Made by a program: the position numbers and the translations under genes | Notes under the pieces: generated by a model | Seen by the model: the letters and a program-made list of their open reading frames with translations, nothing else | Database searches by the model: none | What the model was told of the DNA's origin: nothing | From: JBMNEH01 sp050948665 | Lineage (GTDB): Bacteria > Bacillota > Clostridia > Christensenellales > UMGS416 | Length of the DNA stretch: 64,000 nucleotides | Assembly (NCBI GenBank): GCA_050948665.1 | Contig: JBMNEH010000001.1 | Location: 1,922,001 to 1,986,000, forward strand | Direction: 5' to 3' | Shown here: piece by piece, positions 55,374 to 64,000 of the stretch | Layout: every line of letters begins with the position of its first letter | How positions within the stretch are numbered: position 1 is the stretch's first letter

Positions 55374-55602
55374 TGGTGGAACAGGGATCTCTCTGTATAT
55401 GAGGATAGTGCGGAAAAAGGCAAAGTATTGCAATAATGTGGCATAAATTACAAAATAGTACTCTGTCGTTTAATCTATTATCCGAACAGAAAAGGGATGA
55501 GTCTCAGAAGCGTGGGAACGGCATAGGTATTTGCTGCAGCCGCATTTCCATTCAGTTTGCGACCGCGCTACTATACACCGTCTATGAAACTGCCTTCTTA
55601 TA

Positions 55603-57026
55603 TCAGAAGGAAATCCAGGCTCGGCTCCCGGGATCGACGGATGTGATCTGAAAGGCCGCTTCGTACGCAAGAATAAAGACTTCATGATCACTTTCCTGAA
55701 GTATCAAGCAGGCCACTTCCGGTTTCAGGTAATCTGCCTGTATACGTACATCTCCAGTTTGAAATACCGATACACTGTCACGCTCTCCGGAGTCCGCCTT
55801 CAGTTCGTCTGTCCCGTACAGATTCGTCAGTTTCGGTATCATACCGTTCAACATGCGGTTGATTCTGCCGTAGGTTTCCAGATTCTGAGAGGATTGCAAC
55901 ACAGGATCAGCGACGTCAACACCGAACAGTGCCATCTGCTGGGCATTGAGGGGAGAGCCCATGTCCTCAAAACCGAAGGGAGAATAACAGACGCCGTGAT
56001 GCCTGCCGACGCACAGGATATTTCGGGCAGCATCATACCGATGGGTGGCGCATTCTGGGATGAACAGCGTTTCACCCCTGCGGAGGTATTCCCCGCTTAT
56101 ACCAGAGAAGTCCGACAGATAAATATCCGGGGCATACAAGACGATATTGGGCGCGCAATAACGCCATTTGGAGATGGAGCCGTCACTGAGATAAATTCCT
56201 GCCGGCTCACACGGCTTGTTCAGCCAGCAGTTGACAGAGAAGGTCAACGGATATTCCTTTTTGCCCACCTCCGCTGCGGTGTTCACATAGCGGGCGATAT
56301 GATAAACGCTGAACACCACCTCCTCGGCTTCCTGACCGAAACATCTGCCCAACTGCCCGCTGTTTTTCCGCCTACAACCGCCTTTTTCATTTCTGGCGTA
56401 ATGGCATCCACGGGTCTGCGCATATGAGCCGCAAACTCTGCGGGAACCAGAGAAGCGAACAGTACCTCCGCCTGATCGGAATGCTCCCGGGCTGCACCTA
56501 TCACTCCCATCTCGTTTTCAACCTGTATAGTCAGCACCGCGTGTTTTTCACTGTCGATTTTCTGGATAAAGGCCATAAGTCAGCCAAATGTACGGGCGTC
56601 GACATACATGGTTTCCTCACAGAGGTAAGACGGGCTGGGGCATATCGTAAAAATCTTTGATTCGGATGAACCCTTTTCCCTTTTCGATTTCCTTCCGGCG
56701 AAAGCGCCTGAATTTGTCTTTACCTCGGCCGGTGCGTAATAGCACTGGGCGTTTTTCCAGGTTCCGAACCACAGGAAGGCAATCTTCATGCTGTGGGCAC
56801 GGGCCTGATCAATCAAACCTTGAATCAATAAAAAAACATATTGTCCATCTTCCGGCTCCACCAACTCCCAGGTTACCGGCAGCAGCAGGCAGTTCATGCC
56901 CAGGACTTCCGCCTTTCTCCAGACGGGCTCCATATGCTCTAGCGAGGACGAACTAAAATTGTGGACTTCTCCATCCAACGGTATGAACGGTTGATGATCC
57001 AGCATGAATACGGGGTGGTTATTCAT
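55603..57026 (-). pseudogene. GH35/GH42-like beta-galactosidase, frameshifted
   Basis: Three successive frames restore a glycosidase of about 475 residues. The first (57026-56580) has FIPLDGEVHNFSSSSLEHME, PVTWELVEPEDGQY and FLWFGTWKN, the start of the GH35-like proteins with a DUF5597-type C-terminus. The second (to about 56300) has IQVENEMGVIGAAREHS with the likely acid/base Glu. The third (to 55603) has YAPDIYLSDFSGISGEY. Frame breaks fall near 56580 and 56320-56350. The C-terminus looks somewhat short. All on one strand without long deletions, so either a recent pseudogene or indel errors. Confidence 0.72.
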
Positions 57027-57105
57027 CGAACCAATCGATAGAATAGTATTATAACGACAGCATCAAATGCCGACCCCTTTTCTTGATTCTGTTTTGTGTT
57101 TCCGA

Positions 57106-57783
57106 TCAAAACACATATTGTGGCGACAAGAACGTGTTCTTCCTGATATACTCGACGATTCCCGCGACCGCAAAGAAAACGGTGATCACCGACAAGGAAA
57201 TCAAAGCGTATATGGACCAGAAGAGATGAGCATCGTTCCCTGCATAAAGATTAGTGCAGACTTCCATGATGATCAGCGACATGATCAACAATGCCAAACA
57301 AAAAACGATCCGATAGAGAATCCGGAACTTTTCCGGTGCGCGAGCTATATGCAAAGCGCCTCATAGACTGTAATGACAACTGCAGACGGAAGTGCAAAAC
57401 ATAAATACCATTGCAGACCGTTCATCGACAACGCGATCAAGAATGGAGCGCCGGCGACGCCAGTGAATGGAAACAAAACCCGCCGCAAACAGAAAGCCGA
57501 CGGAGGCAAACCATGACAGGCCGATCTTTCCCGTTGTCAGCAGATCACAAAAGATCAACACCAAGGAAACGGCAGCCAGCACAAGCAAGGCCATCCTGGA
57601 GAAAAACTGCTAGTTGATCTGTCTCCGGGGGAAAGTGTTAATCCGGTCAGGCAGGTTTTCGCCCAGGAACGCGCTGTCGCAATTTGGATTGAAGACAGAC
57701 GTCCCGCAGAGCGAGCATTGTGCAACGGCTGGATGCAACTTGACTCCGCATTGCACACAATAGGAATGGAGGCACCTCGGCAT
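57106..57783 (-). pseudogene. Zinc-ribbon membrane protein (DUF6320-like), disrupted
   Basis: An N-terminal zinc ribbon (YCVQCGVKLHP and CSLCGTSVFNP, two CxxC pairs) is followed by an in-frame TAG at 57610-57612, just where relatives have a Trp before the first membrane span (FFSRMALLVLAAVSLVLI). Two further spans follow (GLSWFASVGFLFAAGFV), then a local frame slip near 57361-57390, then FRILYRIVFCLALLIMSLII and YALISLSVITVFFAVAG. The order ribbon plus four helices is that of small Clostridial zinc-ribbon membrane proteins of unknown function. Confidence 0.6.
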
Positions 57784-57785
57784 GT

Positions 57786-57930
57786 TGCTTTCGATCTCAA
57801 CGGGATTCCCCATTTCGACCAGAGAAGAGAAAAACAAACGTTCAAGCGCCGCTTCGTGAATCTTTCGTGTAAAGGACAGATGCATCTGATACGGATAGGG
57901 CACGTTCAGGGGATTGCAGAAGTACTTCAT
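57786..57930 (-). pseudogene. N-terminal remnant of a GH43-like gene
   Basis: ATG at 57930 opens MKYFCNPLNVPYPYQM, a start seen in GH43-like glycosidases of Clostridia. About 30 further residues (KIHEAALERLFF) are only dimly family-like, and the frame then runs straight into the zinc-ribbon gene. Everything after the first ~20 residues of the enzyme appears lost. It begins 17 bp after the esterase stop. Confidence 0.45.
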
Positions 57931-57946
57931 AAGGAACCCCGCTTTC

Positions 57947-58641
57947 TTATTTCGCATCCCCGCAGAGCACAGGATCCATGCAGGGCGTCCACCATGCCAG
58001 GTATCCGGCCTGCGTGGGGTAGATATCATCCGTCAAGGTACAGCACCTTCTGATCCTCCGTCAGGCTGCAGAAGGTCACGCCATTTCACATGCCGATCAC
58101 GGTGAATCCTCAGAGATCCGCGCTCCGGTTCAACTCCAAAACCATCTGGTCATATTTGTCGTTGACAAAGCGGGGACTGGTCCGGAAAACCACTGGACAA
58201 CCCCATGTCTCCCGAACCCATGTGGCGATGTGCTCCACCGAACCCATCACCGTGGCGGTGTCGTACACCGTGAGAGGATATATGCCACTCCATTCTCCGA
58301 CAGCGAACTGTGTCCAGGCGTCGTTGGTGGAGAACTGGCAGACAAACAGGTCTACGTGCATATTCCTGTCCATCCGCTTCGGGGAGCCACATAGGAATTT
58401 TCGCCGCTGTCCACCAGTTTGTGCCGGAAACTGCTTCTTTCACCATCACTGCGCCGTTTTGAGCGCAGATATAGTCTGCGAACGAGACGCCCATAGCCGT
58501 GCTACCGGAAGTGACAGACAAGCCAAGAAACACGATCCGCTTGCCCTTCAGCGGACTGTCCGCTTGCTCTGCCACCGAGGTCACGCCATAGGCGCGGTCA
58601 TTTCCGGACAGCGAGGCCATCTTTAGGTCGTGCAGCTTCAT
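57947..58641 (-). pseudogene. SGNH/GDSL-type hydrolase, frameshifted
   Basis: Pieces of a carbohydrate-esterase-like SGNH hydrolase are in order. GKRIVFLGLSVTSGSTAMG holds the block I Ser, then DLFVCQFSTNDAW the block III Asn, VEHIATWVRETWGCPVVF follows, and DDIYPTQAGYLAWWTP ends it. In the last block the usual catalytic His (D-x-x-H or DIHPT) is Tyr. Frame breaks lie near 58370-58400 and 58080-58110. In intact relatives the enzyme would remove acetyl groups from xylan or pectin-type glycans. Confidence 0.65.
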
Positions 58642-58650
58642 GAAAGGACC

Positions 58651-58757
58651 TCATCCCCAGTGCCAGCCGCAGAACGCGATCCAAGAGATGATGACCAGTA
58701 CAATGCCTAGCAGGATATAAGCCATCTTCTTCCTCGCTTTCCATTGGTCTTCTTCAT
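58651..58757 (-). pseudogene. Short single-span membrane peptide gene, frameshifted at its start
   Basis: The intact part (58651-58725) encodes 24 residues, mostly one membrane helix beginning MAYILLGIVLVIISW and ending in a Trp/Cys/His-rich tip. An upstream ATG at 58757, overlapping the GH3 stop (ATGA), would lead into it after a frame shift through a charged KARKK segment. GGAAAG-type sites precede both starts. It may be a genuine small membrane protein; the function is unknown. Confidence 0.4.
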
Positions 58758-60167
58758 GAGACAACTTCCCCTCGCGCAATCATGCTTCGTGTCTTCCCGT
58801 CGGTCCATGCGTCCACCGTTACCCGAAACACACCTTCCAACCGGATGTTCTCCGAGGAAGCTCCAATACGGACATCAAAGTCTCCCCGCTCGATCTTCCA
58901 GCGCATATCCTTGTCCAGGAAGGCAATCTGGGAAGGGTTGAGGGTGAACCGGACGGTTTCGTTTCACCGGGCTCCAGATGCACCCGCAAGAACCCCGCCA
59001 GCTCCTGCACCGGTCGGGTGCATCCGGCATAGCGGTCGGAAATGTACAGCTGAACCACTTCGTCTCCGGGCTGGCTTCCAGTGTTCCGAATCTCCGCCGT
59101 GACGAAAATGCTCTCAGCGGGCATGATCTCCGCCGCGGAGAGTGTCAGATTACCGTACTCAAACTGCGTGTAGGAAAGCCCGTGTCCGAAACAATACCTC
59201 GGTCGGTGGGGCAGATCCATATAGTCCGCGAAGCCGATGCTACCGCCCTGGTTCCAGGCGGAGCCGTTGGGATGGTTGTAGTACAGCGGAATCTGTCCAG
59301 CCTGGTAAACCACCGTCACCGGCAGTCTTCCGCCGGGGTTGTACGCGCCGGTCAGCACGTCCGTGATGGCTTCTGCGCCGCACTCAGCAGGGCTCCAAGC
59401 CCCCAGGATGGCGTTCAGGCATTCGTCGGCCGCGTCGGAAGACAGAGGACGTCCGCCTGGATCGCTGCCTGGAAGGGCTTACCGTAGATCTCCCGCAGGA
59501 GCCGCGGCGGGATGTCGCTGTGGGTACCATGGATGCCGCCTTGGGAGTTGTGAAAAGCCAGGAAGTGCTTGGCAACGCATTCCGGATGATATCCTTTTGA
59601 ATCAATTCCCTGTATTCCCCTGACATAGGCAGCGCCCATAGCAGCAACCAGCGTGGGATCCTCTCCGTAAGCTTCCCCGTAACGACCCATGCGCGAATCC
59701 CGGGCGATGTCCAGCACCGGGGCCAGGATGTGCCCTACGCCGAAGGCGCCCTCCTGCCGGACGACGACGCGGGCCAGGTTCTCCTCCAGTTCTGGGTCGA
59801 AACCCGCGCCCCGAGCGATTCCGGATGGCAGGCTGATGCCGTCCTGAACCATGGTGCCGCACAGGCCTTCCATGTGGAATATAGCGGGGATGTGATGCGG
59901 ACTCAAGTCCATGATCATCTTCTGCACCCTGCGCTGCCAAGCCGCCGCTTCCCGCAGATTCCTCATGCTGCGGACCTCCAGGGTGCTGACTTCGCCGATG
60001 CCAAAGGATACTTGCCTGGAGATCCAGTCGAAATCCCATTCCAGGCCGCTATAGGGGAAAATGCAATTGACCTGGGCCATCTTCTCATCCAGGCTCAGGT
60101 CGGACAGCAAGGCTTCCGCCCGTTCTTCCGGGCTCCGGGAATGGTCAGCGTACACAGTGGAATTCAT
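58754..60167 (-). pseudogene. GH3 beta-glucosidase with a large internal deletion
   Basis: The first 250 residues (60167 to about 59440) are the N-terminal part of a GH3 barrel: LDEKMAQVNCIFPYSG, GRYGEAYGEDPTLVAAMG, CVAKHFLAFHNSQGG. The frame then jumps to the C-terminal half: PAECGAEAITDVLTGAYNPGG, FGHGLSYTQFEYGNL, GDEVVQLYI and the fibronectin-like end, with another slip near 58955. GH3 enzymes of this kind have 720-780 residues; about 250-300 residues, including the nucleophile Asp (SDW/SDY motif) and most of the sandwich domain, are absent. This cannot be a one-base error: it is a deleted gene or a misassembly. It overlaps the end of the GH78 gene by 23 nt. Confidence 0.78.
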
Positions 60168-62391
60168 GGCTACCGCCTCCGATTTCAGTTGTTTTTCCGT
60201 CAGGCAGAATCACGTTGCAGAGGGTTTGCTCGGGAACTTCCACGCGCAGGATAAAGTCTCTTTCTTTCTGTTCCCAGTTCACGGTGATTCTTCCGAAGGG
60301 GCATTCGTAGGTGCACTCCGCCCAGCTGAGGCCGCCGCCCGGTACGGGCTTGACCCGGAAGCGCCGATAGCCCGGCTCAACGGCTTCCAGTCCGCAGATC
60401 CGGCGATAGAAGAAATCACCCACTGCGCCGTAAGCGTAGTGGTTGAGGGAGGATTCCCGGATGGTCCCGTCCTCCTGCACAGAGCTCCACTGCTCCCACA
60501 TGGTGGTGGCCCCGTGCCGCACTTGGTACAGCCAGGAGGGATCACTGTCCTGCAGCAGGAGTTCGTATGCCTCCTGCACACAACCGTTGTCCGCCAGGGC
60601 AAACAGCAAGTGCGGCGTGGCCGGAAATCCCGTGGCCAGGTGACCGCCGTTCTCCCGGATTAGCGTTTTCAGGCGCTCCGCCATCACAGAACGGTTTGCC
60701 TCCGTTTCCAATCCGAAGGCCATGGCCAGCACATAGGCAGACTGAAACTCCCTCTTCATCCGACCGTGCCCATCGGTGAACACCCTACGGAAGGCGGCTT
60801 TCACCTTCTCATGCAGCGTCGCAAAGCGCCGGGTGTCTTCTTCCTTGCCGAGAATTCCAGCGATTTTTGCCATCAGTTCACAGGAGTGGGCATAGTAGGC
60901 CGTGCCCACCCATGCGCCGCGCTTCAACCAGTCGGGCAAGCTTCCTTCGGGCGCACACCAGTCCCCGAACTGGAAAGGCAGTTTCAGGATGTGCGTTGAA
61001 CCGTAGATCGGCAGGGATAATGCCGCCCAACGCTTCACATCCGCCATATAGCGCTTCATGGTGGGATACATCATCCGCAGGACGCTTTCGTCCCCGTCCG
61101 TCCTGTACAGAGCCCAAGGAACCAGGATGCAACTGTCCCCCCAGCAGGAGGTGGTGATGACCGGGGTGATGCCCTTCCGGGATGGCACCACGAGGGGGAT
61201 ACTGCCCATGGCCGTCTGCTCCGTCTTCACGTCCAGCAACCATTTCCGCAGAAAGGTGCTCATGTCAAAGTTGAAACAGGCAGTCGGGGCAAACAGGGCG
61301 ATATCCCCCGTCCACCCTTGGCGCTCGTCCCGCTGGGGGCAGTCGGTGGGGATGTCCACGAAGTTGCTCTTGCCGCTCCAGACCAGATTGTTCTGCAGCC
61401 GGTTCAGGTCCTCATTGGAACAGCGGAATGTACCGACAGTCCTGAAGTCAGAATAGAGGGCGATTGCCTCGATCTGCTCGATGTCTTCCCGGCGGATTCC
61501 GGAAATGCCGATATACCTGAATCCCATGTATGTGAAACGGGGCAGCCAGTGCTGTTTTCCGTCCCGGCAGATATAGGTCAGCCGCTGCTTTGCGGAGCGG
61601 AGATTCTGCGCGTAGAGTTCGCCCTTCTCCAAGGCTTCCGTGTGGCGGATGACGATTTCCTGTCCTGCCTTGCCGTTTACGATGAAGGAGACCACACCCG
61701 CCATATTCTGCCCGAAATCCGCGATCAGTTCCCCGGAGGGGGCTTCCAGCCAGCAAACTGGTTCCAGTCGCTCGTGAGCCGTAACCGGCAGACCGTAGCG
61801 CGCGCAAATTTTTGGATGAATCCGGAGCTTTTCCGGAGCGGTAGGTCTCCAACCGACATCTGACAGACTGATCCGGGCATCGTACGTCTCCCCATCATAG
61901 AAGTCCCCGAAGCGCCATGGACCGTCTTCTGTCACCTCAAAGGCGCCGTCTGTGCCGATGGTTTCCTCTGTTCCATCTGCGTACCTCAGGACCAAGTCGC
62001 ACAGCAACGCCTGTCGGTCTGCAGACAGTCTGGATTTGGATTTATTGGTGTTGTCCACATGGGTGCTGCGCCCCACAGCCCAGCCGCCGGCCACAACAAC
62101 CGTCAGGGTGTGCCTCCCGGCGGGGAGATTTTTCACTTCATCGCGGGTGTATTGAAGATGCGCGCTGTAGTCTGTGAAACCGGGTCGGAAACAGTCTTCG
62201 TGAAGCCGTTGTCCATCCAACCACAGGTCATAGATACCCATAGCTGTGGCGTAAACCTGAAGCGAGGTGATGGGCAGTGCCGCGGAAAAGACACGCCGGA
62301 AAACCATCGGCACGGGAGAAGCGGGACTCTCAAAATGATAAGCCGGATCGCTGATCCATACACCTTTCCAGATTCTTTGTCTCAGTTTCAT
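60145..62391 (-). CDS. GH78 alpha-L-rhamnosidase, intact
   Basis: A 748-residue enzyme that releases alpha-L-rhamnose from pectic or flavonoid glycosides. The N-terminal ~330 residues are beta-sandwich domains (VYATAMGIYDLWLDGQ, DFGQNMAGVV). The (alpha/alpha)6 barrel begins at SNEDLNRLQNN and contains FVDIPTDCPQRDERQGWTGD, which holds the general acid Glu, and HGATTMWEQWSS with the second carboxylate. A C-terminal beta-domain follows. No signal peptide, so cytosolic. CAGGAGG lies 8 nt upstream. It is the only complete enzyme of the 55.6-64 kb stretch. Confidence 0.92.
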   Translation of the reverse strand: MKLRQRIWKGVWISDPAYHFESPASPVPMVFRRVFSAALPITSLQVYATAMGIYDLWLDGQRLHEDCFRPGFTDYSAHLQYTRDEVKNLPAGRHTLTVVVAGGWAVGRSTHVDNTNKSKSRLSADRQALLCDLVLRYADGTEETIGTDGAFEVTEDGPWRFGDFYDGETYDARISLSDVGWRPTAPEKLRIHPKICARYGLPVTAHERLEPVCWLEAPSGELIADFGQNMAGVVSFIVNGKAGQEIVIRHTEALEKGELYAQNLRSAKQRLTYICRDGKQHWLPRFTYMGFRYIGISGIRREDIEQIEAIALYSDFRTVGTFRCSNEDLNRLQNNLVWSGKSNFVDIPTDCPQRDERQGWTGDIALFAPTACFNFDMSTFLRKWLLDVKTEQTAMGSIPLVVPSRKGITPVITTSCWGDSCILVPWALYRTDGDESVLRMMYPTMKRYMADVKRWAALSLPIYGSTHILKLPFQFGDWCAPEGSLPDWLKRGAWVGTAYYAHSCELMAKIAGILGKEEDTRRFATLHEKVKAAFRRVFTDGHGRMKREFQSAYVLAMAFGLETEANRSVMAERLKTLIRENGGHLATGFPATPHLLFALADNGCVQEAYELLLQDSDPSWLYQVRHGATTMWEQWSSVQEDGTIRESSLNHYAYGAVGDFFYRRICGLEAVEPGYRRFRVKPVPGGGLSWAECTYECPFGRITVNWEQKERDFILRVEVPEQTLCNVILPDGKTTEIGGGSHEFHCVR

Positions 62392-62411
62392 CTCGCTTCG
62401 CCTCCTGTTCG

Positions 62412-63552
62412 TTAGACGCTCACTTCGATGGTGTGGATATGGCCGTCCCGGAAATCAGGGAGTAGGTCACCTTGGATGTCCTTGCCGCCCACTGATAGTC
62501 CCTTGGCTTCGCCGCAGCGGATGAGGATGCGATAATCCGCCCCGCGGAAGTGCCGGGTCATCTCCGCCTGCTCCTCTTCGGGAATGTTCAGGGCGTCGTT
62601 CAAGTCGGCGAAGTAAATCCGCACCGGACCGCTGCAGCTCTTGTCCGCCAGCAGGCAGTGGATAGCAGCTTTGACGTGTTCCAGCACGGTGGCCTCGCCC
62701 CCCTCTTGCCAGGAGATGGGGAACTCGAGGATCCCGGCGTCGCCGGTCTCCTTCACCAGCTGACATACCGCCCATATGATCCAGAAGGGCTGGTCGGGAA
62801 AGCGAATATCGTCGTAGGGATACCCAGGTCAGCACGGCGTGGTCGTCTCAGAACTAGTGCCTCAGGCGCTATAGGATCTCGTCTTTGGCTTTCTCTGACC
62901 GGTCTGCGCCACTGCGATCTGCAGGTTGTCCCGGACGCCCTTCTTGCCCACTATGCAGAAGTCCACCCGCTTTTTCAGCCAGCTGTTCATGATGCGGTTG
63001 ATCTTCTCAACGGGGTGTTTGCGGACAATCTAGTGTGCTTTTCGGCGTAATGTGCTTTCGCCATCCGGAGCGCCGCTTCCGCTGCGTTGTGGTTCAGATG
63101 GCGACGTGCGGTTTCCCGAGTCTCCCCGAGGGATTCCGCTGCGCCGAAGACCAAGTGGATCTCTCGCTCCTCACCCAGATAAGCATGAGTCTGTGCTGCA
63201 GCACCGCGCTGGGGATGAACAGGGCACCATCAGAGCCGGTGCATTCCTGGCCTTCCGTCACCACGCGGGGATGCTGATACAGCGCGGAGGAAGACGTGTC
63301 TCTGTTGGTCACGGTGGAGAGCGGGCCGCAGAAGGTGGTCAGATCGTCGTCATACGCCGTCACAGGCTCCAAACAAGCTAGGAAGCCGTTGAACCGGCTG
63401 TGCTGCGCAAAGAGGTAGGCAGGCCGGCGGAAGATGCCGTCCAGTTCGGGATCATAGGCTGACTCGATGCTCCGGTACATTTCATAGTACCGGGGATGAG
63501 AGAATCCGTCCAGCGAGAAGCTCACCGTGGAACCTTTTTTATCCGTTCTCAT
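62412..63552 (-). pseudogene. GH94 glycoside phosphorylase, truncated, deleted and frameshifted
   Basis: Remains of a cellobiose-phosphorylase-like enzyme in order: SRFNGFLACLEPVTAYDDDL of the N-terminal sandwich, NSWLKKRVDFCIVGKKGVRD, the helix pair DQPFWIIWAVCQLVKETGD and EGGEATVLEHVKAA (as GGEATVLEHVKAA), and YFADLNDALNI, the usual ADWNDALN motif. Directly after this the frame continues in the C-terminal domain (HFRGADYRILIRCGEAKG), so about 250 residues of the barrel are missing in frame. Frame breaks and stops lie near 62760-62880 and 63000-63100. Total length is 1.1 kb against 2.4-2.7 kb for the family. Intact relatives reversibly split beta-glucosides with phosphate. Confidence 0.75.
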
Positions 63553-63555
63553 GCT

Positions 63556-64000
63556 TTACCCCACAATCAGATGATAATTGACCCCCGCAAAATCGCCCTT
63601 CATGTCGAAGCGGATGCCGTTTTCCTCCCTGACACCGGCGATTTCCCCCAGCACCTGGCCTATGGGGTCGAGGGCGAATAGCCTCGCGTTTTCCGCCCGG
63701 ACAATCATGCTGCCGTCCAGCACCTCGGCGTACAGCTTTCCGTCCATCCGGACCATGGTAAAGCTGATGCCGGGTATGATCTCAGGGCCGGGGTTGAAGC
63801 TCTGCCGGTCAGTGCCGGTGGTGCCCATGGCGGTAAAGAGGTATTCGCCGGGTTTCCCTTCCAGCGGGAGCAAGGCCAGGGTGATACGGTCATTCTTGGC
63901 CCGGACGGTGACGCTGTCGGACAGCACAACGGTTTCCTCCGGCGCGCCGCTGAAATAATCAAAACCCGCTGTGTGGACAGTGAACCGGGAGCTGGCCGGA
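63556..64000 (-). CDS. C-terminal end of a glycosidase-like protein (runs off the window)
   Basis: At least 148 residues of a beta-sandwich domain, with the upstream part beyond the window edge. It has VTVRAKNDRITLALLPLEG, LFTAMGTTGTDRQSFNPG and KGDFAGVNYHLIVG at the end. Domains of this kind close multidomain glycosidase-like proteins in rumen Clostridia; the family of the missing catalytic part cannot be told. Its stop lies 3 bp before the GH94 remnant's start, so it is in the same operon. Confidence 0.55.
   Translation of the reverse strand, partial: PASSRFTVHTAGFDYFSGAPEETVVLSDSVTVRAKNDRITLALLPLEGKPGEYLFTAMGTTGTDRQSFNPGPEIIPGISFTMVRMDGKLYAEVLDGSMIVRAENARLFALDPIGQVLGEIAGVREENGIRFDMKGDFAGVNYHLIVG

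Overview
The window looks like a chromosomal segment of an anaerobic, Gram-positive Bacillota, most likely class Clostridia and probably an uncultured gut or rumen lineage. The evidence is a rpmB / asp23 / fakA / recG block in the Clostridia-Bacilli order, a T-box leader on proS, strong AGGAGG-type ribosome binding sites, consensus sigma-A promoters, a cysteine-bearing L28, 4Fe-4S oxidoreductases, and many glycoside hydrolases that lack secretion signals. I see no tRNA, rRNA, CRISPR array, phage or intact insertion sequence.

Layout. 0.2-4.0 kb (minus strand): a broken Gfo/Idh/MocA oxidoreductase, an aldo/keto reductase and an ABC exporter in one operon. 4.0-10.6 kb (minus): a ureidoglycolate-lyase-like cupin, an HtrA protease, RadC, and a BMP-type nucleoside ABC transporter (ATPase plus two permeases, no binding protein). 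10.7-12.4 kb (minus): class II ProS under a T-box. 12.7-13.9 kb (plus): a split chromate transporter. 13.9-26.4 kb (plus): rpoB-rpoC, then rpsL-rpsG-fusA-tuf, each unit with a near-perfect promoter and a terminator. 26.4-33.4 kb: a GH2 beta-galactosidase (minus), then coaE-lspA-rluD and dapA-dapB (plus). 33.4-35.5 kb: a PiT phosphate transporter with its PhoU-like partner. 35.6-37.4 kb (minus): pyroglutamyl peptidase and an Fe-S aldo/keto reductase. 37.5-37.7 kb: a dense DnaA-box cluster, followed by a gene that fuses a ParB/Srx-like domain to a cytosolic BMP domain. 40-51 kb: HEAT protein, recG-fakA-asp23, rpmB, a small lipoprotein, gyrB and two membrane proteins. 51.3-64 kb (minus): a glycan-utilisation locus (GH9, GPH symporter, GH35-like, GH43 remnant, SGNH esterase, GH3, GH78, GH94).

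The housekeeping half is intact. The right-hand glycan locus is heavily decayed: GH3 and GH94 lack their catalytic middles, several other genes carry frameshifts or in-frame stops, and only GH9, the symporter and GH78 are whole. 

Two target genes carry residues known from resistant bacteria. RpoB has His513 and Asn526 (E. coli numbering) in the rifampicin pocket, and ribosomal protein S12 has Arg88. Other points of interest are the DnaA-box cluster beside the ParB-like/BMP fusion, a DapB with an extra C-terminal domain of about 130 residues, short upstream ORFs coupled to rpsL and to a membrane glycosyltransferase-like gene, and a paired 12-bp palindrome between proS and the chromate genes.
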